Shown here: piece after piece, positions 45,215-55,210 of the stretch
Position numbering within the stretch: the first letter of the stretch is position 1
How the letters are laid out: every line of letters begins with the position of its first letter
NCBI GenBank assembly: GCA_015485385.1
Contig: WFTS01000008.1
Coordinates: 19,959-83,958, forward strand
Length of the DNA stretch: 64,000 bases
DNA from: Kordiimonadales bacterium
GTDB taxonomy: Bacteria; Pseudomonadota; Alphaproteobacteria; Sphingomonadales; Kordiimonadaceae
Direction of reading: 5' to 3'
Made by a program: the position numbers and the translations under genes
The notes under the pieces: generated by a model
Told to the model about the DNA's origin: nothing
Seen by the model: only the letters and a program-made list of their open reading frames with translations
The model's database searches: none

Positions 45215-46657
45215 ATGTGGCGAAACAGGCTTTTTTATCTTATTGGCTGCTGGATTTTAATTCTTGTGGCCTTGATGCTTGTGCCTCTGGTTACGGCTAT
45301 GGTGCTCGGCGAAAAACAGTCCTTTCACAGCCTTTTTTCCTCCATCCTTCTTACAGGGCTTATTGGCGGCTCTTTGTTCCTTGGGTTTCGATCAACCGCG
45401 ACAGTGCGTACGCCTCGCTTAACCTTGTTGTTACCCATATGCGGAACTCTAGCCCTTAGCGTTGTTGCCGGTTTGCCGTTTTTCTTTTTAATGCCGGAAA
45501 ATGGGCTATGGCCCGCCATTTACGAAGGCACATCGTTGGTAACAACCAATGGATCAAGTGCATATGAAGGATCATTTGATAGCTTGATCGCCATATCCCT
45601 GTGGAGGGCAATCGCTGCGTGGGCTGGTGGTTTTTTCGCAATTTGCATTGCCTTGTCGTTTTTAACGGCAATGAATATTGGCGCTAGACAGCTTCACCAG
45701 TCGCCGTTGCCTTACGGAGATAGTGAAGTGGGCTACCCACGTTTGCGGTCAACCGCAATTGCGCTTTATCCGGTTTATAGTGCGGTAACGGCGCTATGCT
45801 GCCTTTTATTGTGGTTAAGCGGTCTAACAGCCTTTGAATCCTTAACCCTCGGCATGGCAACGATAAGCTCGACCGGGCTTTTTGAAAATTACGGCAACGG
45901 CATTACGGGGATATGGACACAGATTGTGCTGGTGGCTTTTATGTTCATCAGTATCATGAATTGGGATCTGCATTATGCACGCTTTAGAAAACGGCGCATA
46001 GGGGTAGGCCACGATATAGAGTTTTCCGGTGTGTTAGCCGTGGTTGTTAGTATGGTCGTATTACTCGGCCTTTTAACCTACACACTAGACATAAAAAGCC
46101 TGTGGCACAGTGTGTTTGCCGTCGTTTCCGCTGTTTCAACAACGGGCATTGTTCCGGCTGATTATTTAGAGGGCACAGGCCAGCACTTGACGGCAGGTAT
46201 TGTTCTGATGCTTGGTGCGGGCGTTGGGGGCAGCTTAGTCAGCGCTGGCGGAGGCCTAAAGCAGTTGCGTGTGTATATTATATACCGCACTGGCCGAGCA
46301 GAAATTGACCGGCTTGCACACCCGCACAGCCTCAGCGACATATCTATTGACGGCGCTACCATACAGAAACGTGACATTGAGGCTGTATGGCTGCTTCTTG
46401 GCAGTTTTGTCTTGGTCTTGGTCATTGGCTCTTTGTCACTTGCGGTCTTGGGAGTGCATTTTCAAGATGCCCTGTCCATGTCCTTTACGGCCCTGACGCT
46501 TTCTGGCCCCCTTATTACAATTTCTGACCCCATGTTTGGTGGATATGTGGGCTTGCGGGATGCGGACTATTCTATTCTTACAGTCTTGATGTTAGTGGGG
46601 CGGGTTGAAACATCGTTGTTGTTTGCGCTGTTCGCCAGATCACTTTGGCGCGGTTAA
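45215..46657 (+). CDS. trkH: Trk-type potassium transporter TrkH
   Basis: Polytopic; filter-type repeats TTNGSSAYEG, ATISSTGLFENYG, SAVSTTGIV. Confidence 0.92.
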   Translation: MWRNRLFYLIGCWILILVALMLVPLVTAMVLGEKQSFHSLFSSILLTGLIGGSLFLGFRSTATVRTPRLTLLLPICGTLALSVVAGLPFFFLMPENGLWPAIYEGTSLVTTNGSSAYEGSFDSLIAISLWRAIAAWAGGFFAICIALSFLTAMNIGARQLHQSPLPYGDSEVGYPRLRSTAIALYPVYSAVTALCCLLLWLSGLTAFESLTLGMATISSTGLFENYGNGITGIWTQIVLVAFMFISIMNWDLHYARFRKRRIGVGHDIEFSGVLAVVVSMVVLLGLLTYTLDIKSLWHSVFAVVSAVSTTGIVPADYLEGTGQHLTAGIVLMLGAGVGGSLVSAGGGLKQLRVYIIYRTGRAEIDRLAHPHSLSDISIDGATIQKRDIEAVWLLLGSFVLVLVIGSLSLAVLGVHFQDALSMSFTALTLSGPLITISDPMFGGYVGLRDADYSILTVLMLVGRVETSLLFALFARSLWRG

Positions 46658-46821
46658 ACGCACAATGCCTGTTGACCACGGCTAAAAAACTTTTACATAT
46701 AGACACGCAGCCTGCGTTCACTGTGTTAGGGGTCAGGCCCTAATTTACGGTTTTATGCGCATACGCATGCCCATGTGGGCCACGAACTAGAAAAATTAGA
46801 AAAGAAAAGTACGGACAATCC

Positions 46822-47070
46822 ATGTCAGAAAAAAATCAAAACCTTCAGGATGTCTTTTTAAACGCGGTTCGCAAAACCAAAACACCCGTTACCGTGTTTT
46901 TGGTTAACGGCGTTAAACTTCAGGGCGTCATCACTTGGTTCGACAATTTTTGCGTTCTGTTGCGCCGGGACGGACAATCTCAACTTGTTTATAAACATGC
47001 AATTTCAACAGTGATGCCTTCAGGCCCAGTTCAATTGTTTGAGCCTGAAAAGGAAGGCATCGAGGACTAA
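46822..47070 (+). CDS. hfq: RNA chaperone Hfq
   Basis: [37 protein letters not shown] and [10 protein letters not shown] motifs. Confidence 0.97.
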   Translation: MSEKNQNLQDVFLNAVRKTKTPVTVFLVNGVKLQGVITWFDNFCVLLRRDGQSQLVYKHAISTVMPSGPVQLFEPEKEGIED

Positions 47071-47073
47071 GCA

Positions 47074-48450
47074 TTGACAGACCGAAAAGACCAAGATCGC
47101 TCGGCTGAACATCAGCCGGGTGGCGGCTGGTCTACGGACGGGCTTGGGTATCTTCAAAATAAAATTGAACGCCAGCGTGTATTTGTCTTTCATCCTTATG
47201 TAAAGGCTGAGAAACCCACAGGGCTGTTTCGGTCACCCCAATCTAGGCTTGAAGAAGCGGTAGGTCTTGCCCAAGCGATCAGGATTGATCTTGTCGGCGG
47301 TGAGCTTGTCCCGCTTCGGACGATCAAACCGGCTACATATCTGGGGCAGGGCAAGCTGGATGAGATCAAAGCACAGGTCAAAGAACAAGAGCTGGACCTT
47401 TTGGTCTTTGACTGTGAACTTACGCCCATTCAGCAACGCAACCTTGAGCGCGCGCTAAAAGTAAAGGTGATTGACCGGACTGCCCTAATCCTTGAGATTT
47501 TCGGTGACCGTGCCAGTACCAAAGAGGGCGAGCTTCAAGTTGAACTTGCACATTTGGTATATCAGCGCAGCCGATTGGTTCGGTCATGGACCCATTTGGA
47601 ACGTCAACGTGGGGGCTCTGGCTTTCTTGGTGGCCCCGGTGAAAGCCAGATAGAATCTGACCGTCGCATCATCGCTGACCGTATCGTGCGTATTAAAAAA
47701 CAGTTAGAAGCTGTTTCTCGGACACGGACACTACACCGAGCCAGACGGCAAAAAGCGCCGTATCCAATCATCGCGTTGGTTGGCTATACAAATGCTGGAA
47801 AGTCTACTCTTTTCAACTGGTTAACAAATGCTGATGTCATGGCCGAGGATATGCTATTCGCAACTCTCGACCCAACGCTGCGGTCAATAGATTTGCCAAG
47901 CGGTCGCAAAGTTATTCTGTCTGATACTGTTGGGTTTATTTCTGAATTGCCCACCATGCTGATTGCGGCCTTTCGGGCGACCCTTGAAGAAGTCTTAGAA
48001 GCGGATGTGATTGTTCATGTTCGTGATGCTTCGCACGCGGATAGTGATGTTCAAAAACAGGATGTGATTGAAGTATTGGCAGAGCTTGGCGTGGATTTAC
48101 AAAGCGAGGATGAGGGCACGCCTGTTATAGAAGCCCTTAACAAAGCGGACCTGATGTCAGCCGAGGCATTAGAGAGGCTTCAAACACACGCAGAGAGACA
48201 CAAAGAGGTGATTCCTGTTTCAGGATTAACCGGCTTTGGCTGTGACGCTTTAATACAAGCGATTGATGATATTCTTGGAAGCAAAGACCATGTGATAGAC
48301 AAGCTTGTGCCTTATAGTGACGGCGCAGTGCAAAGCTGGTTGCACGGCAATACAAAGATATTGACCGAGGAGCACGGCGAGGAGGGCATAATGTACCGCT
48401 TTGTGGTTGATCCAATAATTTGGGCGAAATTTGAAAAGCGCGAGCGCTAA
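47074..48450 (+). CDS. hflX: GTPase HflX
   Basis: GGSGFLGGPGESQIESDRR, ALVGYTNAGKSTLFN, DTVGFISELP motifs. Confidence 0.96.
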   Translation: MTDRKDQDRSAEHQPGGGWSTDGLGYLQNKIERQRVFVFHPYVKAEKPTGLFRSPQSRLEEAVGLAQAIRIDLVGGELVPLRTIKPATYLGQGKLDEIKAQVKEQELDLLVFDCELTPIQQRNLERALKVKVIDRTALILEIFGDRASTKEGELQVELAHLVYQRSRLVRSWTHLERQRGGSGFLGGPGESQIESDRRIIADRIVRIKKQLEAVSRTRTLHRARRQKAPYPIIALVGYTNAGKSTLFNWLTNADVMAEDMLFATLDPTLRSIDLPSGRKVILSDTVGFISELPTMLIAAFRATLEEVLEADVIVHVRDASHADSDVQKQDVIEVLAELGVDLQSEDEGTPVIEALNKADLMSAEALERLQTHAERHKEVIPVSGLTGFGCDALIQAIDDILGSKDHVIDKLVPYSDGAVQSWLHGNTKILTEEHGEEGIMYRFVVDPIIWAKFEKRER

Positions 48451-49337
48451 CCAGCCTGTTTTCTATTGTTTTCGTCTTGTTTCACTTGATCCCAGAGTGC
48501 ATCCATTTCAGCCAGATCTGAGACCTCGGGGCTTTTACCCAGAGCGCTGAGTTTGGCCTCGACTGCGCGAAAACGTCGTTCAAACTTGGCATTTGCCAAG
48601 CGCAGACTTTCTTCAGGATCAAGTTTAAAATTCCTTGCTAGATTGCTGATAACAAACAGTAAATCTCCGAATTCCTCTTTCACGGCATCGGGATTGTCGC
48701 CTTTTTTCACTTCCTCTAATAATTCAGCGCATTCTTCTTGTATTTTCTCAATCACTTGCTCGGTCTCTGGCCAATCAAAGCCCACACGAGCTGCCCGATT
48801 TTGGAGCTTAATCGCTCGCAGAAGCGCTGGTAATCCGGGTGTTACACCATCAAGTGCGGATGGGGCCTTGCCTGTTTTAGCCGCTTTTTCAGCGCGTTCT
48901 TCAGCTTTCAAGCGTTCCCACGAGATAATCTGAGCCTCAGCGTCTTTGATGCTCATGTCCCCAAATACATGAGGGTGGCGCCGAACCATTTTTTCACTAA
49001 CCGATTGAACGACATCCTGAAAATCAAAGTGTTTTGCTTCCTTTGCCATTTGGGCATGGAATACTGTTTGGAACAAAAGGTCGCCAAGTTCATCACGCAA
49101 GCTATCCATATCTTTGTTGCGGACCGCGTCATCAACTTCATATGCTTCTTCGATTGTGTAGGGGGCGATACTGGAGAAATCTTGCTCTAGGTCCCATGGG
49201 CAGCCGGTTTCAGGCGTGCGCAGTTTTGCCATAATTTCGAGTAAATCATCGATGGTATATTGTTTTGCCATAGTCCCTGTCACTATTGGGTTGATCCAAA
49301 GCCGAACATCCGGCTTTATTGTCCAAGCGTCAAGCAA
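48447..49337 (-). CDS. mazG: Nucleoside triphosphate pyrophosphohydrolase MazG (likely start at 49271)
   Basis: CPWDLEQDFSSIAPYTIEEAYEV and EEFGDLLF motifs. Confidence 0.95.
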   Translation of the reverse strand: MLDAWTIKPDVRLWINPIVTGTMAKQYTIDDLLEIMAKLRTPETGCPWDLEQDFSSIAPYTIEEAYEVDDAVRNKDMDSLRDELGDLLFQTVFHAQMAKEAKHFDFQDVVQSVSEKMVRRHPHVFGDMSIKDAEAQIISWERLKAEERAEKAAKTGKAPSALDGVTPGLPALLRAIKLQNRAARVGFDWPETEQVIEKIQEECAELLEEVKKGDNPDAVKEEFGDLLFVISNLARNFKLDPEESLRLANAKFERRFRAVEAKLSALGKSPEVSDLAEMDALWDQVKQDENNRKQAG

Positions 49338-49348
49338 TAGAGGGCCTT

Positions 49349-50299
49349 ATGAGCAAATTTTTAAATGTATTTCTGGTTGCTATACTACTGTCTGGGGCTT
49401 CGGTTGCGGAGAGTGTGCCGGCGCCGCTTGATCAGAGTGTGCGCTACGGTATTCAAATACCGAAGGGTGGGTTGCAAGCCTTTCTCCGCTGGAGCCCAAG
49501 CCGTATCCCGTTGATTAGCCATCACCGTGGAGGCCCAGCCCCTGGATACCCGGAAAATGCGCTTGAAACTATGGATAATGCCTTAAAATATGGCCCCGGA
49601 TTGATGGAAATTGATGTCACTCAATTAGCAGACGGTACGTTGGTGCTGATGCATGATGATACCCTTGACCGCACAACGACAGGGCAGGGTCTTGCCTCAG
49701 CAAAAACATGGAATGATATCAAAGATCTGCGTCTGCTGGATGCTGATGGCACGCTGACAAGCTTCCGAGTGCCGCGCCTAACGGATGTGTTGCGCTGGAC
49801 AAAGGGCAGGGCGATCCTAACGCTGGATATCAAGCCGAGCACGGATTTCAAAGCCGTAGCTCAAGCGGTTAAATCAGCCGGAGCAGAAGATTACAGCGCC
49901 GTGATAGCCTATAATTTACAGCAAGCCATAGCCTTTCATAAAATTGCGCCAGACATGCCGATAACGGTTTCGCTTCGTAATGCCAATGAAATTTCCGCCC
50001 TAGAGGCCAGCGGCATAGCCGAGCGAAATGTTATTGCTTGGACAGGCACCAAACAGCTGCCAAAAAGCCATTATGAAGCACTGCACCGCAAGGGCTGGCG
50101 GGTTATTATGGGCACGTTGGGCAGCGGGGAATTGGCTATTGATAAGCAGATTGCCGCCAATGATAATGACGCCCGCTATCTTCAGCTTTATAAGGACGGC
50201 GTGGATATTATTGCCACTGACCGGTTTTGGGCCGTTCAGAACCAGATTAGAAATCCAAATATTTATTATCTCACCCAAATAAAAGTCCCGCTAAAATAA
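49349..50299 (+). CDS. Glycerophosphodiester phosphodiesterase family protein, secreted
   Basis: Signal peptide; HRGGPAPGYPENALETMDNAL, MEIDVTQLADGTLVLMHDDTLDRTT GDPD motifs. Confidence 0.9.
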   Translation: MSKFLNVFLVAILLSGASVAESVPAPLDQSVRYGIQIPKGGLQAFLRWSPSRIPLISHHRGGPAPGYPENALETMDNALKYGPGLMEIDVTQLADGTLVLMHDDTLDRTTTGQGLASAKTWNDIKDLRLLDADGTLTSFRVPRLTDVLRWTKGRAILTLDIKPSTDFKAVAQAVKSAGAEDYSAVIAYNLQQAIAFHKIAPDMPITVSLRNANEISALEASGIAERNVIAWTGTKQLPKSHYEALHRKGWRVIMGTLGSGELAIDKQIAANDNDARYLQLYKDGVDIIATDRFWAVQNQIRNPNIYYLTQIKVPLK

Positions 50300-50303
50300 T
50301 AGG

Positions 50304-51629
50304 TTAGCTGACATTTTTAAGAAATTTCTTTCGGCCAGAGGTGTGGCGTTCACGGGCATCACTTTCAATATAGCGGTCCGTTGTCTGCATAGAGGCGTGG
50401 CCTGCATCATCACGCACATGCTCTCGTGGGCGCCTTTTAACATCTTCTGAAATCGCTGTGTGACGCAACCAGTGAACTGTGGCAACGCGCAATTCCTCTG
50501 CATCAGCCTTATAACCTTCAGTGACCATGCGGTCATAGGCTGCGTCAAAACAGGTTTGCACTATGGTCCGGATTTGTCTCGTACTTGTCACAGGGCCAGT
50601 GCCAAGGTTTTTTGACACCAACGGCGTGGTTTCACCCGGAAACGGCAGCGGTGATAAACCCTGTGATATACGAAACCGCTTTAAAGCAGCTAGCATTTCA
50701 TTACACACAGCAATTCTACGACTTTTATTGCCTTTACCAATCACATGAAACCACCAGTGACCGTCATTATCCTTGCGAAAATCACCCATTGAGGGGGCCG
50801 AGCGCTCATCTGCAACAAGTTCTGAGATGCGCAGATACATGCCCAGTAAACAATTTAGAATAAACAATGATCTTTCATACGTGGCTGGCTTTTCCAGTGC
50901 CATTTGTTCAACCGTCTCAATAACAAAGTCCCACTGCATGGTGCTGATCCGGCGGACAGGAGCTTGCTGTTGGTTTTTGCGGATATATTTGCTTTTCTGG
51001 CGAATAAGCGCCACAGGATTGGCTTCGGTTATATTCTCTTGCATCAGGAAGTTATAGAAAGACGATAAAACCGAAAAAATAGCCTGCACAGACGCTTGCG
51101 ACAGAGTGAAATCACGGCGTTTTGGGGTTTCACCCTTCATATGGGCCGTTTTGCGGACCTGAACCACAAAGGGATGCCAGTCGGGATTGACCCCACGCCA
51201 GCCTTCAAGGCGCTTAAAGCGGGCCACATTTTTTGTGCCAATCCATGATTTCGGTGGTTTCTGGCAAAATTCTACATATGATTCAATATCTTCGCGCTTT
51301 AACGCTCTGACATTTGAACCACGGACGTGCCAAGCCCACTGTAACAAACGTTCAAGTTCACGGCGGTATACGTTAAACGTCGCCGGGCTTCCGTTGTAGC
51401 TGTAGATAAATTTCCAAGCAGCCTCATAGTCTGTGCTTGCGCCGTCGATGGGCTTTTGTTCGGGGAAAAATGCGTCACATGAAAAATCCTTCAATTGAAA
51501 CGGATTTTCAAGATGCTCAAGATTATCAAATATAGGCGACGGTTTACCGGGCGCTGTATGTTTTTGATCCAAATTCCTGTCTCCTAAAACCAGATAATCA
51601 ACGTCATCACCAAACAAACCGCAAATCAA
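50304..51629 (-). CDS. Tyrosine-type site-specific recombinase/integrase
   Basis: Catalytic set visible: LRISEL (R), GKGNKSR (K), HWLRHT (HxxR), DDAGHASMQTTDRYI (H/Y); SAM-like N-terminal core-binding region. Confidence 0.92.
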   Translation of the reverse strand: MICGLFGDDVDYLVLGDRNLDQKHTAPGKPSPIFDNLEHLENPFQLKDFSCDAFFPEQKPIDGASTDYEAAWKFIYSYNGSPATFNVYRRELERLLQWAWHVRGSNVRALKREDIESYVEFCQKPPKSWIGTKNVARFKRLEGWRGVNPDWHPFVVQVRKTAHMKGETPKRRDFTLSQASVQAIFSVLSSFYNFLMQENITEANPVALIRQKSKYIRKNQQQAPVRRISTMQWDFVIETVEQMALEKPATYERSLFILNCLLGMYLRISELVADERSAPSMGDFRKDNDGHWWFHVIGKGNKSRRIAVCNEMLAALKRFRISQGLSPLPFPGETTPLVSKNLGTGPVTSTRQIRTIVQTCFDAAYDRMVTEGYKADAEELRVATVHWLRHTAISEDVKRRPREHVRDDAGHASMQTTDRYIESDARERHTSGRKKFLKNVS

Positions 51630-51666
51630 TCACTTTGCCTACAGGCCAGCATTTCAGCCAAATCAG

Positions 51667-51698
51667 AATATTCCGATAATAATAATTATCGGAATATT
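51667..51698. repeat. 32-bp near-perfect palindrome upstream of the recombinase
   Basis: AATATTCCGATAAT-AATA-ATTATCGGAATATT, 14-bp perfect arms, 37 bp upstream of the recombinase ORF. Confidence 0.9.
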
Positions 51699-51798
51699 AG
51701 TCAATGGATATTTGTGCCCTATTTGCTGCGCGCATGTTGGGATCCTTAAATTAGCTGTATTCCGGCTAAAGTGTTTCTAACCATAGCTTCCCTATTTG

Positions 51799-51829
51799 GT
51801 GGGCCGCAGCTGTCGCGGCTGTTCCCCAC
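51799..51829. repeat. Hairpin-forming inverted repeat
   Basis: GTGGG/CCCAC outer and GCCGC/GCGGC inner arms. Confidence 0.6.
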
Positions 51830-51842
51830 TAGTTTTGGCAAA

Positions 51843-51857
51843 ACCGCTGTCAGCGGT
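51843..51857. repeat. 15-bp palindrome
   Basis: ACCGCTG-T-CAGCGGT, perfect 7-bp arms. Confidence 0.65.
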
Positions 51858-51882
51858 CTAGATATACCACTGGTTTGAAAAT

Positions 51883-52677
51883 TTAATCATGAAGTGCGCT
51901 TGGTATGTCGTGGCTTTGCGCCCAATCACTAAGCGGCGTGAAGGCTTGGTTATAGAGGTTTGCATATGTATCCCCTGTTCGCAGCTTGAGAATTGCTGCG
52001 TCAATAGCTGGAACCAGTCCAGAGTGGCGTTTATTCAAATAGATATGCATCGCCTTGATAGCCAGTGGCCGTGTGCGCAGTTTGATGTTTTTAATCCCCA
52101 ACGAACGGGCGATTTCTAACCCTTGCCAATATTCATAAACAACCACATCAAAGCGCCCTCTATTTAGCAGTTGAAACAGTCGTTCCCCGTTTTCGACTTT
52201 TGTTAAAGTCTTCACATGTTGGGTGTTTTCTTCAACGATCTTCCAACCGATGACAATGCCAACATTCAAGTCGTTGAGGCCCGACCATGTTTCAATTGGT
52301 GTCGCAAAGTCTGGGCGCGTAAAGGCGACAAATTCATAGTCAACCACCGAAGTGGGAACCATGATGAGGTTGGGAAACTGCTTTTCAAGGCCTTTGATGC
52401 GTAAAATATTGCCGTCATCAATGCCGTGCTCAACATTATAAAGGGCGCGCGCTGCGGGACGGCGTATAAAATTATGCTGAATTTTGGCATTATCCAACGC
52501 CAAACCAACCACTTTTATCTGGAATTGGCCCTGAATAGAGTTTTTAGCAAAGCCCATATTGATGCGCAGATTATCCTCTGCACCGCACACTTGTGAGCTA
52601 TTTGCAATCAACACCATGAAGGCAAATAGAGATGTCACGATCAGGCTTGGTCTCGTAAATATCACACAAGCATCCAA
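51883..52677 (-). CDS. Periplasmic solute-binding protein (SBP_bac_3-like)
   Basis: N-terminal hydrophobic signal; size and architecture of an extracellular solute-binding family 3 domain. Confidence 0.7.
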   Translation of the reverse strand: MDACVIFTRPSLIVTSLFAFMVLIANSSQVCGAEDNLRINMGFAKNSIQGQFQIKVVGLALDNAKIQHNFIRRPAARALYNVEHGIDDGNILRIKGLEKQFPNLIMVPTSVVDYEFVAFTRPDFATPIETWSGLNDLNVGIVIGWKIVEENTQHVKTLTKVENGERLFQLLNRGRFDVVVYEYWQGLEIARSLGIKNIKLRTRPLAIKAMHIYLNKRHSGLVPAIDAAILKLRTGDTYANLYNQAFTPLSDWAQSHDIPSALHD

Positions 52678-52685
52678 TAATCACA

Positions 52686-52729
52686 TAAGCCCTTATGATC
52701 AATAGCCTTATGATCAATGACCGGGCTTA
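52686..52729. repeat. Direct repeat pair inside an inverted repeat upstream of the solute-binding protein
   Basis: TAAGCCC ... GGGCTTA enclosing CCTTATGATCAAT x2 (52691-52703, 52706-52718). Confidence 0.7.
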
Positions 52730-52873
52730 CGGATCCTCATATTTGTACAAAATGTACAAAAACACCACTTCCCGCTAGAATTTATCACTTTCGGCGGCCT
52801 AATGCCATATAAACCATGCATTAAGTACAGCTCAAGCGAACAAATCGATAGCTTAGGCGGTTACGAAGGAGGC

Positions 52874-54274
52874 TTAGACGGCTTGAATTTTGCCTGCAAT
52901 TTGGTCCAGCAAGGTCATGACTTCCTTGGAGGCAACATCTGCCTCGGCCACGGCTTTCACCGCACCGTCTATATCGCCTTTACTATAGAGACGTGCCGCC
53001 GTTATGCCCGCCGCATGAACATCTTTATGTGGCTTTTGCAAAGCAGACCATTCCGGTAGGCGCGTGAAAAGAGGCTCATGTTGCTGGTCATACCATTTAC
53101 CAAGGCGGCAGCTATGATGGTCTGCAAGCTCGTTAGCGTCCAAGCGCGTTCTGCCTGCTAACATTTGCGCTAATTTCCGCATCCAGATCATATGGTCAGA
53201 TTTAGCCGCATAAACAACCGCTGCCTTGCCGCTTCGACCAACCAAATCATTGATGCCGGCTACGATCGGCCCCTCGGTTTTCTCTAAAACATCAATAACG
53301 CTGTTCACTTGTTCAACATTGTGCGCGCTCATGCGTGCAATAGTGGAAACTCCGGAAGAAACCTCCTGAGAAGCCTCTGCTTGTTGTCCTAGAATGCTGT
53401 TGATTTCATTGACGCGGCCATTCACAACATCCACCTGCTGTGAGATATTTTGCATCTGCTCGGTAGATTGATTGATAATTTCCCGCCCGGCTGTTGCTTT
53501 TTCATTGCCTTCGTTCATCGCATCAATGATGCCGCTCATTTCTGTGCGTAAATTATCAATGCGGGCGCGAATATTTTCAGTGGCCTGCGCCGTCTGCGTC
53601 GCAAGGCTTTTCACTTCGCTTGCCACAACAGCAAAGCCCCTACCCGCTTCACCCGCACGCGCGGCCTCAATGGTTGCGTTCAGCGCAAGCAAGTTTGTTT
53701 GCTTGGCAATATCTTCAATGTCTTTAACGATTGAGCCAATTTCCTCTGACGCAACCGACAAATCATCCACTTTCGCCGCTGAATTTTGAACCGACGTGGT
53801 AATTTCATCCATCGATGTTTGCGCCCTAAGCGCTGCATCAAGGCCAATGGCTGCACTTTCTGCAACTTGGTTCACGTCACCGGCCGCGCCTTCGGCACTA
53901 GAGGAGATACTGTTGACAGAGGCTGCCATTTCTTCCACCGCTGCAGCGATAGATTGGCTCTGGCTATCAATCTCTTTAATCTCGCGCATCATGCTGGCAA
54001 CACCTGCCACACCTTTGTTGGCCGTCACTGACATATCAACCGTGCGGGCTAGGCTGCCTTCGGCCCGCTTGATCAAAAGCGATGCCAATTGATGCACAAG
54101 CGTGGTTTGTGCACATGTACCCTCAGGCACGCGGTAGTAATCGCCTGCAAGCATGATCTGCAAAGATGTATCGATGTTTTTCAGCTGTGACTCTAAACTC
54201 ATGATTCTGTGATATCCAATAAATTGCAGGTCTATAAAATCGCCTGACTGACAATAAGTGCTAAGGTTAAACAA
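52874..54274 (-). CDS. Soluble methyl-accepting chemotaxis protein with C-terminal CZB zinc-binding domain (likely start at 54202)
   Basis: MCP signalling tip [51 protein letters not shown] motif [11 protein letters not shown]; no TM segment seen. Confidence 0.9.
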   Translation of the reverse strand: MFNLSTYCQSGDFIDLQFIGYHRIMSLESQLKNIDTSLQIMLAGDYYRVPEGTCAQTTLVHQLASLLIKRAEGSLARTVDMSVTANKGVAGVASMMREIKEIDSQSQSIAAAVEEMAASVNSISSSAEGAAGDVNQVAESAAIGLDAALRAQTSMDEITTSVQNSAAKVDDLSVASEEIGSIVKDIEDIAKQTNLLALNATIEAARAGEAGRGFAVVASEVKSLATQTAQATENIRARIDNLRTEMSGIIDAMNEGNEKATAGREIINQSTEQMQNISQQVDVVNGRVNEINSILGQQAEASQEVSSGVSTIARMSAHNVEQVNSVIDVLEKTEGPIVAGINDLVGRSGKAAVVYAAKSDHMIWMRKLAQMLAGRTRLDANELADHHSCRLGKWYDQQHEPLFTRLPEWSALQKPHKDVHAAGITAARLYSKGDIDGAVKAVAEADVASKEVMTLLDQIAGKIQAV

Positions 54275-54307
54275 ACCCTTTATTTATGTAATATATATGC
54301 TTGATCG

Positions 54308-55210
54308 CTAGAGTAAATCAATCGGGGTTTTAATATAGCGCACACCGTTTGCTTCTTTCGGAGGCATCTGCCCTGCCCGCATATTAATTTGCACTGAGGG
54401 AATGATCAGGGCTGGTAAATCCAACTGACTATCGCGGCTGGTGCGCATAGCAACAAAATCTTGCTCGCTGATGGTATCATTTACATGAATATTATTGGCC
54501 TTCTGATCATCTACTGTGGTTTCCCATGCATAATAATCACGTCCCTTAGCCTTATAATCATGACACATGAACAGCCGTGTTTCACCGGGTAAAGCCAAAA
54601 TACGCTGGATTGAATTATACAAAACCTCGGCATCTCCGCCCGGGAAATCGCACCGGGCTGTGCCGTAATCCGGCATAAACATCGTATCCCCGATAAAGGC
54701 TGCGTCCCCGATATGGTAGGTCATGCACGCTGGAGTATGCCCTGGTGTCGCCATCGCCGACGCTTTAATGGATCCAATCATAAAGTCTTCGCCGTCCTCA
54801 ATCAGATGATCAAATTGACTGCCGTCCGTCTTGAAGGCCTGTTCCACGCCAAATATTGGCGCAAAAACATGTTGCACAGCCCCAACATTGGCGCCAATAG
54901 CAATTTTCCCGCCTGATTTTTCTTTAATATACTGTGCGGCCGTTAAATGGTCGGCATGCACATGGGTTTCCAGTATCCAGTCAAGCGTGAGCCCTTCCCT
55001 TTGCAAAAAGCTGATAAGCATGTCTGCGCCAGAAAAATGTGTTCGCCCTGAATTGCGGTCAAAGTTCATCACTGGATCAATGATAGCAGCCACTTTGGTT
55101 TCTGGATCATAGGCCACGTAAGAAATAGTGAAGGTATTTTGATCAAAAAAGGCTTCGACACTCAGCTTTGTCATCGGGCGTCTCCATTGGGGGTGAGATA
55201 TATATTTCAT
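54308..55210 (-). CDS. MBL-fold metallo-hydrolase, persulfide dioxygenase/Blh-like (likely start at 55174)
   Basis: THVHADHLTAAQYI, TPGHTPACMTYHIGDAAFIGDTMFMPDYGTARCDFPGG, HDY motifs. Confidence 0.88.
   Translation of the reverse strand: MKYISHPQWRRPMTKLSVEAFFDQNTFTISYVAYDPETKVAAIIDPVMNFDRNSGRTHFSGADMLISFLQREGLTLDWILETHVHADHLTAAQYIKEKSGGKIAIGANVGAVQHVFAPIFGVEQAFKTDGSQFDHLIEDGEDFMIGSIKASAMATPGHTPACMTYHIGDAAFIGDTMFMPDYGTARCDFPGGDAEVLYNSIQRILALPGETRLFMCHDYKAKGRDYYAWETTVDDQKANNIHVNDTISEQDFVAMRTSRDSQLDLPALIIPSVQINMRAGQMPPKEANGVRYIKTPIDLL

Noticed and set aside
46721-46738. TTAGGG-GTCAGG-CCCTAA inverted repeat between trkH and hfq
   Set aside because: Short arms and no strong T-tract; not enough to call a terminator or operator.
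50304-51629. Integron integrase or XerC/XerD housekeeping recombinase
   Set aside because: At 441 aa with a long N-terminal extension it is larger than IntI or XerC/D, and no attC-like cassette array was seen.
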